A stretch of 36,769 nt of DNA from CALAZP01 sp041164265. Lineage in GTDB: Bacteria; Bacteroidota; Bacteroidia; Chitinophagales; Saprospiraceae. Below the pieces are notes generated by a model that was given only the letters and a program-made list of their open reading frames with translations, did not search any database and was not told the DNA's origin. The position numbers and the translations under genes were made by a program. Shown piece after piece: positions 26,260 through 35,000 of the stretch; positions within the stretch are counted from its first letter, which is position 1; the number at the start of each line of letters is the position of its first letter. The stretch spans positions 1 through 36,769 of the forward strand of contig JBEAPR010000153.1 in assembly GCA_041164265.1 (NCBI GenBank), written 5' to 3'.

Positions 26260-27203
26260 GGTTTACCGCCAAACCTTCCTCTGGTAATTTTATTCCATTG
26301 ATTCAAAGGTGGTCTCTTTAATTTGAAATTAGCATTGATGAAAAATACTCCAGATACCAATACCACAGCTGCTAAAATAGATTGACCAGAAATGGTTTCC
26401 TCATTGAAAAAAGTACCTAGAAGAAGCGCCACAACAGGATTTACATAATTGGAAGTAGCTACTTTATCTGGCGTAATTCTTTTCAATAAATAATTGAATG
26501 CAGAAAAAGCAATTATGGAACCAAAAACAACCAGATAAAACCAAGACATTAAGGCTTTAGTGGTTATTTCTTGCCAATCAAATAATCGAAAGTCACCTGT
26601 TATCCAACTGATTATAAATAACCAAAAACCTGCACCAATCATTTGAACACCAACATGGATATTTGCAGAAGCAGGCCTGGGCCATCCATTTAGAAGAATC
26701 ACCCCAATTGACCAGGAAAGTAAGGCTATAAATACAGCTATTAAACCTACAGCGGAGCTTTCGCTATCGAGGATTTGCTCTTGCCCAATCAAAAGAATCA
26801 TTCCAACTATACCCAATATCAAACCGAATATAACTTTTATTCCAGGTCTACGCTTTTTCCAAACCCACATCATTAAAACGATAATTAACGGCTGAAATGC
26901 AACCAATAATGCAACTAGCCCCGTATCTATATATTGCTCAGAATAAACAATACTTCCAGTACCTATGGACAATAATAAAAAACCTGATATTAATCCTGTT
27001 TTAATTTCTTCCCAATTGGGTGGTAGATTGCCTCGCAAACGCCCATAACTATACAATAATAATCCAGCCGTCAAAAATCTGGAGCCAGACATTAGAAAAG
27101 GTGGGATAGATGCAATGGCAAAGTAATTAGCTAAATAAGTGGAACCCCAAACAAAATAAATGGCTATAAAAGAAAGAACAATTAATACCTTTTCATTCTG
27201 CAT
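26256..27203 (-). CDS. EamA/DMT-family transporter
   Basis: The 315-aa product is an inner-membrane protein with about ten hydrophobic helices in two EamA repeats. Typical motifs are WGSTYLANYFAI in the first helix, PPFLMSGSRFLTAGLLL in the second, and FSAFNYLLKRITPDKVATSNYVNPVVALLLG in the second repeat. It is of the RhaT/YedA-like drug/metabolite exporter type, and members move small metabolites or amino acids. Its start overlaps the end of the FAH-family gene by 11 bp, so it is translated with it. The natural inference is transport of a compound linked to the two upstream enzymes, although direction and substrate are unknown. It is the last gene of the long minus-strand run. Its stop overlaps the stop of the convergent gene. 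Confidence 0.93.
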   Translation of the reverse strand: MQNEKVLIVLSFIAIYFVWGSTYLANYFAIASIPPFLMSGSRFLTAGLLLYSYGRLRGNLPPNWEEIKTGLISGFLLLSIGTGSIVYSEQYIDTGLVALLVAFQPLIIVLMMWVWKKRRPGIKVIFGLILGIVGMILLIGQEQILDSESSAVGLIAVFIALLSWSIGVILLNGWPRPASANIHVGVQMIGAGFWLFIISWITGDFRLFDWQEITTKALMSWFYLVVFGSIIAFSAFNYLLKRITPDKVATSNYVNPVVALLLGTFFNEETISGQSILAAVVLVSGVFFINANFKLKRPPLNQWNKITRGRFGGKP

Positions 27204-28047
27204 ACCCTACAACTTCCTGTCTTCCAATACCTAAACCTTCAATTCCTGTTTCAACTATATCCCCGGGTTGTAGATAAGTGGGGGGGGTATTCCCCATCCC
27301 AACTCCAAAAGGAGTGCCTGTAGATATGATATCTCCTGGCAATAAGGTCATAAATTGACTGAGATAACTCACTATTTCAGGAACATCAAAAACTAAATCA
27401 GAGGTAAAACTATTCTGAACCTCCCGACCATTAACCTTAGTCCATAAATTCAATCGGTGGACATCCTTAATTTCATCCTTAGTAACTAAAAAGGGCCCTA
27501 ATGGAGCAAAAGTATCTGCACTTTTACCTTTGACCCATTGACCTCCTCTTTCTAATTGAAAAGCTCGCTCACTGTAATCGTTGTGTAAAAGATATCCAAA
27601 TACATGGTCCATTGCTTTTTCCCTAGAAACATATTGAGCCCGTTGTCCAATGACTACAGCCAATTCAACTTCCCAATCTGTTTTGACAGATCCCCGCGGT
27701 AAAACCAACTGGTCATAAGGGCCACAAATGGCAGAGGTGGCCTTAAAAAAAACAACAGGTTCCTTGGGGATTTCCATCCCACTTTCCCGAGCATGTGCTG
27801 CATAGTTAAGACCGATACATATTAACTTGGAAGGTCTGGCTAGAGGCGCTCCCCATCTTTCCGTTTCGGAAACCAAAGGCATTTTTTCCCGACGGGTATT
27901 AAAAAGCTGAGCTAATTCCTCACCCCCATCCTGACTAAAAAACCGTTCATCGAAATCAGAAATCAAGCCATTGAGACCATATCTGATACCATCCTCCAAT
28001 AAACCAGGTTTCTCCAAACCAGCAGGTCCAAACCTAACTAATTTCAT
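27193..28047 (-). CDS. Fumarylacetoacetate hydrolase family protein
   Basis: The 284-aa product has the FAH-family arrangement. A short N-terminal domain (KLVRFGPAGLEKPGLL) is followed by the catalytic core with KLICIGLNYAAHARESG, metal-binding Glu126 and Glu128 (WEVELAVVIG), Asp157 (LHNDYSER), KGKSADTF and LLPGDIISTGTPFGVG. Members cleave C-C bonds of 2,4-diketo acids, open ureidoglycolate, or act as isomerases. The N-terminal wording and the adjacent SDR gene (3 bp upstream) fit the 2,4-diketo-3-deoxy-L-fuconate hydrolase type of the non-phosphorylating fucose/rhamnose pathways. That assignment is inference from context. It is cytoplasmic, and overlaps the EamA gene by 11 bp. Confidence 0.92.
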   Translation of the reverse strand: MKLVRFGPAGLEKPGLLEDGIRYGLNGLISDFDERFFSQDGGEELAQLFNTRREKMPLVSETERWGAPLARPSKLICIGLNYAAHARESGMEIPKEPVVFFKATSAICGPYDQLVLPRGSVKTDWEVELAVVIGQRAQYVSREKAMDHVFGYLLHNDYSERAFQLERGGQWVKGKSADTFAPLGPFLVTKDEIKDVHRLNLWTKVNGREVQNSFTSDLVFDVPEIVSYLSQFMTLLPGDIISTGTPFGVGMGNTPPTYLQPGDIVETGIEGLGIGRQEVVGYAE

Positions 28048-28050
28048 ACC

Positions 28051-28836
28051 CTAAGTATTTAATCTTATAAATCCACCATCAATTGGTATTAAAGAGCCAG
28101 TTATAAAGCTAGCCTGTTTAGAGCAGAGGTAAACAGCTAAAGCAGCAATTTCTTCTGTCGTTCCCATTCTACCAATTGGTTGAGATTGGGCAAGTGCTTC
28201 AAAGGTTTCTGCCTCCCTTCCTGGATAATTTTTCGTAACAAACCCATCTACAAAAGGAGTATGCACTCTAGCAGGCGCAATACAATTACATCTTATTTGG
28301 AAAGATAGATAATCCCTGGCTACAGAATAAGTCATAGCATGAACCGCTCCTTTAGTCATACTATATGCAAATCGGTCAGGAAGTGCTACCTCAGCAGCAA
28401 TAGATCCGACATTCAAAATAACACCGCCACCTTGTTCTTTCATGTGAGGAATGACTGATAACATCCCATGATAAACCCCTTTTATGTTGACGTCCACCAA
28501 TTTTTGAAAGTCCTCCTCCTTAGTTTGCTCAATATTTCCAACACAAGCCACCCCTGCATTATTAATTAGTACGTCTATTTGACCATAAGTAGTACGTATG
28601 GTTCTTACAACTTTTTGAAAGGTTCCCAATTGGGTGACATCACATGGAATAAAAGAAACATCAAGTTGATTAGATTTACAAGATTCAGCCAAAGATAGGC
28701 CAGCCTCTTCATCTGTATCAAGGAAATTTACACAGGCACCGACCTTTGCAAACGCGGTAACCATAGCCGCACCAATTCCAGAACTGCCACCGGTGATGAT
28801 AACAACAGCACCCTTATAATTCGAAACATCATCCAT
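28051..28836 (-). CDS. SDR-family NAD-dependent dehydrogenase
   Basis: The product is about 261 aa from ATG 28836 (MDDVSNYKGA). A TTG at 28851 would add five residues with no conserved content, so I prefer the ATG. It is a classical short-chain dehydrogenase: TGGSSGIG (15-22), Asp40 ending the second strand, which favours NAD over NADP, NNAG (92-95), catalytic Ser145, Tyr158 and Lys162 (YSMTK), and a C-terminal GSLIPIDGG. It oxidises or reduces a hydroxyl/keto group. Next to the FAH-family gene, 3 bp downstream, it could be the 2-keto-3-deoxy-sugar-acid dehydrogenase that makes the FAH substrate. This is not proven. The gene lies 18 bp after the PorE-like gene and has no obvious promoter of its own. 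Confidence 0.92.
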   Translation of the reverse strand: MDDVSNYKGAVVIITGGSSGIGAAMVTAFAKVGACVNFLDTDEEAGLSLAESCKSNQLDVSFIPCDVTQLGTFQKVVRTIRTTYGQIDVLINNAGVACVGNIEQTKEEDFQKLVDVNIKGVYHGMLSVIPHMKEQGGGVILNVGSIAAEVALPDRFAYSMTKGAVHAMTYSVARDYLSFQIRCNCIAPARVHTPFVDGFVTKNYPGREAETFEALAQSQPIGRMGTTEEIAALAVYLCSKQASFITGSLIPIDGGFIRLNT

Positions 28837-28854
28837 CAACCCAAGTCGCAAAAA

Positions 28855-31086
28855 CTATTGAATTAGGCTCCTTGTAGTTTGATATACCCAAGCACCTTTA
28901 AAATCTCCCTTATAAACAGCTGCTTTCGCATCAGCCTCTTCATTAGAAAGCGAATTAAAAATACTTACTCGATATACACCACTTGAATTTCTAGGCAATT
29001 TGATGGCATTATAACCGGATGCTCTTAACCTTACCACCTCCTTCACTGCATTCACTTCATTCTTAAAGCCACCAACAATTACATGATAGTTAACACTATT
29101 CACTCTAGTATTATAGGAAACCATACCAGGTGCATTAACACTTCCTGAGGTAATAATAAATTCACTTCTTCGATTTTGGCTGAGATTAGAACAACAACTA
29201 ATTGGTTCAGTTTCTCCATAACCAGAAGCAGTTAATCTATTGGGATTGACACCTAATCCAATCAATTTCTCCCGAGTAGCTGTTGCCCTTTGAGTAGATA
29301 ATTTGAAATTAGCCTCGTCATTTCCTACATGGTCGGTATGAGATCGAATGTCTAGTTGTACATCTGAATTTTCATTCATGAAGCGCGCAATTTTTTGTAA
29401 CTCAATCATAGATTCCCCTGTGATAGTAGCACTATTAGTAGCGAAGAGAATATTATTGAAGTCCAAAAACTCCTTTAAATTGGTTTCTTCATTCACAGGA
29501 TTACTCTTAGGAACCACCATCATGGCATTCAAATTAGTTACTGCAGCATTACCTACATTTACTTTTTGCTGTCCCCCCATAATTTCATAAGAAGGGTGTT
29601 GAACCTTGATATTATATTCTGTTAAACCGCCATAATTAGGAAAGGTAAACTGGCCATTATCATCAGTAGGGGAAGAACCAACTAAGATTCCGTTTAAGTC
29701 ATAAATATAAACAGTAGCTCCGCTTAATCCACCACCACCGTCTGGAATTTGGATAGCACCAGTTATCACTTGATTATTTGCCGTTGTAACTGGTACGTCT
29801 TCTTCTGAAGTAGGCTCCTCCTCAGACGACAAATCATTAGGCTCTTCGAAGGTTAAAGTCTTGGTTCTAGTATAGGTGTATATATCATCATAACCTTGGC
29901 CTCCAGGACGATTGGAGCTAAAATATCCTGTAGATCTGTCCTTGGGAGAAATGGAGAAATCATCATATCCACTATTGATTGGAGCACCCAGATTTTGAGC
30001 CTCAAAGTCAGTTCCTAATGGGTAGGCAAATAAATCTAATCCGCCTAAACCATAATGGCCATCTGAGGAAAAATACAAGACACCGTCGGGGTCTAAAGCA
30101 GGGAAAATCTCATTACCCTCAGTATTGACCATTTCACCCAAATTAACCGGCTCTCCCAAAGAATTACCCTCTATGCTTGCTTTATAAATATCCATTCCTC
30201 CAAAACCACCAGAGCGATCACTAGCAAAATACAAGGTTTCGCCATCCGCACTTAATGCCGGATGAGAAGTATTGAAATCCTCCCCGTTAATAGGTAAATC
30301 AATAGGTTCACTCCAACCATCACCCATCCAGTCTAATCGGTATATTTTTAAGGTTACTTTACCTAATTTCTTTAATTCACGTGGAGATAGGTTCATATTA
30401 CTCTGTGTCAAATACATGGTCGTTCCATTCTGGGTCAAGACTGCATTCCCTAACTGTAGTTTGGAATTCTTAAACACAGGAACAGGCGTTCCACCACCTT
30501 CCATTACTAATAAATCAGTAAGAGGTTGACCAGACCAAGAATCCTCTTCCTTTTTTCCCCTATTAGAAACGAAAAATAAACCTCTAGGGGAGGCGAATGC
30601 ACCGTAATCTGATTTATCTGAATTAAACCCTACAGATGCCACTCTATATGCCGTTTTATTACGAGTAATCTGTCTATCATACCATCCTCTATTTAAGTAT
30701 TTTACAGCACGCTCATCATCAGGCATCATCTCGGCAAATCGATCCATCTGCGTCTCATAAACACTTTTATTGCCAAGAGACTGAGCTGATTTAGCAAATC
30801 TAAAAACCACCTCTGGATTTAAAGCACTGCTATATTGACTAGATACCTGAGCATACCATTTATTAGCTTCCGCCATATTACCAGTAAAGAAATAAGCATC
30901 AGCCAAATTAGATAAAACTTGTTGGCTACTTTCACCATCCAATACCAAATCTAAGTAAGCTTCAATAGCATTGTTGTAGGAAAGATTAGCAAAATATTCG
31001 TTGGCCTTTTCAATTTTTTTGGACTGGGCAAAACCATTTGTTAGAACCAGTGCAAAAAAAACAACCAATAAACCATAGTTTTTCAT
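28855..31086 (-). CDS. PorE-like TPR/PD40-propeller/OmpA protein with C-terminal SPOR domain
   Basis: The 743-aa product has a signal peptide (ends NGFA, before QS). In order it shows TPR-like helices at 23-130, a PD40/WD40-like propeller at about 150-405 (HPALSADGETLYFASDR, GGMDIYKA), a carboxypeptidase-regulatory-like domain at about 438-525, an OmpA peptidoglycan-binding domain at about 540-648 and a SPOR-like domain at about 665-737 (NYHVIVGGFKNEVNA, YRVSIF). In the OmpA domain Asp585 and Arg600 have the same 15-residue spacing as the peptidoglycan-binding pair of E. coli OmpA. The first four domains match the known layout of PorE, the T9SS subunit that anchors the outer-membrane complex to peptidoglycan. 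The extra SPOR domain is unusual. It starts 9 bp after the PorP/SprF gene and is the likely anchor for it. Confidence 0.92.
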   Translation of the reverse strand: MKNYGLLVVFFALVLTNGFAQSKKIEKANEYFANLSYNNAIEAYLDLVLDGESSQQVLSNLADAYFFTGNMAEANKWYAQVSSQYSSALNPEVVFRFAKSAQSLGNKSVYETQMDRFAEMMPDDERAVKYLNRGWYDRQITRNKTAYRVASVGFNSDKSDYGAFASPRGLFFVSNRGKKEEDSWSGQPLTDLLVMEGGGTPVPVFKNSKLQLGNAVLTQNGTTMYLTQSNMNLSPRELKKLGKVTLKIYRLDWMGDGWSEPIDLPINGEDFNTSHPALSADGETLYFASDRSGGFGGMDIYKASIEGNSLGEPVNLGEMVNTEGNEIFPALDPDGVLYFSSDGHYGLGGLDLFAYPLGTDFEAQNLGAPINSGYDDFSISPKDRSTGYFSSNRPGGQGYDDIYTYTRTKTLTFEEPNDLSSEEEPTSEEDVPVTTANNQVITGAIQIPDGGGGLSGATVYIYDLNGILVGSSPTDDNGQFTFPNYGGLTEYNIKVQHPSYEIMGGQQKVNVGNAAVTNLNAMMVVPKSNPVNEETNLKEFLDFNNILFATNSATITGESMIELQKIARFMNENSDVQLDIRSHTDHVGNDEANFKLSTQRATATREKLIGLGVNPNRLTASGYGETEPISCCSNLSQNRRSEFIITSGSVNAPGMVSYNTRVNSVNYHVIVGGFKNEVNAVKEVVRLRASGYNAIKLPRNSSGVYRVSIFNSLSNEEADAKAAVYKGDFKGAWVYQTTRSLIQ

Positions 31087-31095
31087 AGTTAGTCA

Positions 31096-32013
31096 TTAAA
31101 AGAATCTGGGGGAAAATAATTTAATCAACTTTTCCGGCACCTCAAATCTCAGGAATACTTCATGAGATCCATTTTGATAGGTCCTAATTGCCGTTGTACT
31201 AAAATCATAGGCATATCCCAAATAAAAGTTATCGGTCAATTGAACACCAAGTAAAGCCATCACTGCAGAATTCAGACGATATCCCGCTCCAACAGAAAAT
31301 TTATTATTGATAATGAAATCTGCAGAAATATCAATTCTTGGATCTACGCCCAATACCCCTTGGACCATAATGCCTGGCTTGAAATTAATATTGTCAGCGA
31401 CCTCAAACAATCTAGCTGCGGTAACGTAATAATGAGCCACATCAGAACCATAAATCAAAGTAGCGTCTGTAGGATCAGCGAAATACTCCTGCTTAAAAAT
31501 ATATGGAACAGAAATTCCAAAATATCCGTTAGGAGAATAATAAAACAAACCTGCCCCAACGTTTGGCGTTAAATCTCTAGAAATATTTCTATCAAAGGCT
31601 TGATCATTCAAATCGTAATAATCTAAATCCAAGAAGTTAATATTCAATAGATTAGCCGACATTTTAATGCCTAAAGACAAGAAGTTTTCGCCTCCAAGGG
31701 CAATAGCAGAAGCAATATCAATGGCAAAATCTGTTCTATTTAAAGCTCCAATTTGATCAGATGCCACATTCAAGCCTATTCCCAAACTTTTGAAAATTCT
31801 CCCTTGTGCATTGATTAATGTAGTCCTTGGTGCTCCATCCAAACCAACCCATTGATTCCTATGGTGAACTAAAATAGACTTGGTTCCCCTAGATCCGGTA
31901 TAAGCCGGATTAAAAGCAGAGGGGTTCAACATATGCATGGTATAGGAAGTCTCCTGTTGCCCATACAGGGTGGTGACCCATACTAAGCTTAGAAAAAATG
32001 TTAAAAATTTCAT
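31096..32013 (-). CDS. PorP/SprF-family type IX secretion outer-membrane protein
   Basis: The 305-aa product has a signal peptide (ending TTLYG, before QQE) and the PorP/SprF family start YTMHMLNPSAFNPAYTGSRG, then VHHRNQWVGLDGAPRT. It continues as a beta-barrel with strands such as SLGIKMSANLLNINF and FYLGYAYDFST. It ends in the family's HEVFLRFEV segment. Family members sit in the outer membrane. PorP is part of the T9SS, and SprF is needed for secretion or surface attachment of the type B substrate SprB in Flavobacterium johnsoniae. Its place 10 bp after a gene for a type B substrate suggests it is the dedicated partner of that cargo, as in sprB-sprF pairs. Confidence 0.95.
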   Translation of the reverse strand: MKFLTFFLSLVWVTTLYGQQETSYTMHMLNPSAFNPAYTGSRGTKSILVHHRNQWVGLDGAPRTTLINAQGRIFKSLGIGLNVASDQIGALNRTDFAIDIASAIALGGENFLSLGIKMSANLLNINFLDLDYYDLNDQAFDRNISRDLTPNVGAGLFYYSPNGYFGISVPYIFKQEYFADPTDATLIYGSDVAHYYVTAARLFEVADNINFKPGIMVQGVLGVDPRIDISADFIINNKFSVGAGYRLNSAVMALLGVQLTDNFYLGYAYDFSTTAIRTYQNGSHEVFLRFEVPEKLIKLFSPRFF

Positions 32014-32023
32014 ATTTATAAGA

Positions 32024-35000
32024 TTATCGGTTTAAGTGAAAATATCCTTGTACTTGTTTTTCAACTCCATTAGAATCAGTATACTCAAACACATAGAAGT
32101 ATACGCCGTCAGGTAAAACTTCAGAACCACCACTAGGAATCCCATAGAAATAATTTCCATTTTGACCATATCCTTGCTGCTCATATACCACCATTCCCAT
32201 TCTGTTTAGAATCGTCAAATAATTATCGGGAAACTGATCAGCACCGTATATGATTAGGAAATCATTAAGTCCGTCTCCATTTGGAGAAATACCTCCAAAT
32301 ACTTTTACTTCCTCTGTTTCTGGAACTTGAGCATTCTTCTGAAGGTAATCCAAAATACCATCATTATTGAGGTCTATATCACCTTCATCTGAATCTAATA
32401 TTCCATCATCATCTGAATCATCATCCTTGAAGTCAGGTATCAAATCTCCATCTGTATCTACCAAGCCCTCAAACTCATTAGTTAAACCATCACCATCACA
32501 ATCATCATCTTTCCAAGCATCAGATAGTAGATTGATATCAATAGAAGCTACTGTTACATCGCAATAATCTAGAGTATTTGTTCCATCTATAACTTCTTGT
32601 CCATTCATGACACCATCCCCATCACAATCTGACATCAACCAGTTTGAATCTGGATTCATAACCTGACTCTGACTACTAATAACATAAGAACAAGGATCGT
32701 TAGGATCAGTCCCATCAGTCTCTTCCGTGCCATTCGTAATTCCATCTCCATCACAATCCAAAGTCAACCAACTATCTGCCTTTGAAGTGGTTTGGTTAAC
32801 TACAATGTATTGGCACGCATTCAAATATCCAGTACTGTCAATAGTCTCTTGCTCATCAATAACCCCATCTCCATCCGCATCATTATCGTTGAAGTTTAAA
32901 GTACCATCACCATCTAAATCTTCAATACCCTCTTCTTCATTAGTATAACCATCCCCATCGCAATCTCCCGTATTCCAAAAATCACTCACCAAGGAATCCA
33001 CTACGGAACTGGCTTTGAGACTACACTCATTTAAGTAAGACGTCCCGTCTGACTTCTCTATGGAATCTAAAACTCCATCACCGTCAGCATCCATATCTAG
33101 ATAATTGGGAATCGAATCCATATCATAATCTGCAGTCCCTTCTTCCTCATTAGTATAGCCATCTCCATCACAATCACCAGTCAACCAAGATGCTGAAGGA
33201 ACCAAAGTAATGGAATCAATATCAAATACACACGCATCAGTTGGATCTCTATCCATATCATCCCGAACCCCATCGCCATCCATATCTACCTCAATTGGCG
33301 CACATCCAAATGAATCTACCATAGCAATTAAAGAATCTGGTGTATTGGGGCAAAGATCAAGCGCATTGATAACACCATCTCCGTCAGCATCCAACTGGCT
33401 GGGAGAACAACCAACGGAATCCACCTGTGTCAATTCATCTGCTGGAGTATCAGGGCACTCATCGATATCATCAGTCACCCCATCGTTATCTGTATCCAAT
33501 TGTTCTAATGCACAGCCAGATTCATTTACTTCTAGTCCTGGTCTGGTGAATATACAATCCTCACTTTCTAACCCATCTTCAACACCGTCGCCATCGGAAT
33601 CACTATCTAAGAATCCTGGCAGTCCATCACCATCAAAATCTCCATCTAAAGAAGTATCATTATTTCCATTATCGTATTCCTCCCCATTGGATATTCCATC
33701 TCCATCACAATCAGCATCTAACCATTGTGTAGAAGGCTGTAAATCGCTAGCTAATTGACTACTTAATTCTAAATCACATGGATCAAATGGATCCGTATTA
33801 TCTTCTAATTCCTGACCATTAGAAACTCCATCGCCATCACAATCAATTAGATTATTCCAGCTATCCGTTGGAGGTACTTGCTGAAGATTAGCTATGAAAT
33901 CACAAGGATCAAAAGGACTGGTATTATAAGTCACCTCAATTTGATCTAATACGCCATCGCCATCGGAATCTAAATCTAAGAAATTAGGAATTCCATCTTC
34001 ATCAATGTCCTTATTCCCAAGGTTTTCTAACCCATTCAACAAACCATCTGAATCGCAATCTAATGTATTCCAAGCCGAACCAGTAGTTCCCTGGTTGTCT
34101 ACTTTCAAATCACATGGATCAAATGGATCTGTTCCTTCATTAACTTCATCGTAATTGGATACCCCATCTTGATCACAATCAGAGGTGCTCCAAAGGTCAG
34201 CAGTGATATCTAAGTCAACCATTTCAGGATCAAAATCACATGGATCATAAGGATCAAAACTATCAGCAACCTCTACACTATCTCTCATGCCATCACCATC
34301 TGCGTCATCGTCCAAGAAGTTGGGTTCTTCATCCCCATCAAAGTCTGTTATGCCCTCCTCTTCATTAGTCAAACCATCGCTGTCGCAATCTCCTATTAAC
34401 CAATCTGAAGAAGGTTCAACTGTCCTGCTATTTACTTCAAAGTCACAATTATTCAAAGGATCGGTGGAGTCAATTAAAACTTCAATTTCATTAATGACAC
34501 CGTCTCCATCACAGTCAGCATTCTTCCAGCTCTCTGCGGCAATTGCCAGTACTATGCTATTTTCTTTAAAATCGCATGGATCTAAATGATCTGTAGAATC
34601 AATAAATACCTCTATCGTATCCAAGACGCCATCGCCATCGGAATCTTCGTCCAAGAAGTTAGGAATGGTATCACCATCTATATCTAACAGTCCCTCCTCT
34701 TCGTTAGTCAGACCATCTACATCGCAATCTGATTCATTCCATAATACAGCAGGCATTTCCGTTACCTCATCCACATCCAATATACATGGGTCTAAATAGG
34801 AAGTGGAATCAACTAAAAATTCAACTGCATCCAAGACCCCATCCCCATCAGAATCCAAATCTATAAAGTTGGGAATTTCATCTTGATCGACATCTGCATA
34901 CCCCTCTAACTCGTTAGAAATCCCATCACTATCACAATCACCAGCTAACCATTCGAGAGCAACTAAGGAAGCATCCACGCTAGCAACTAATAAATCACAG

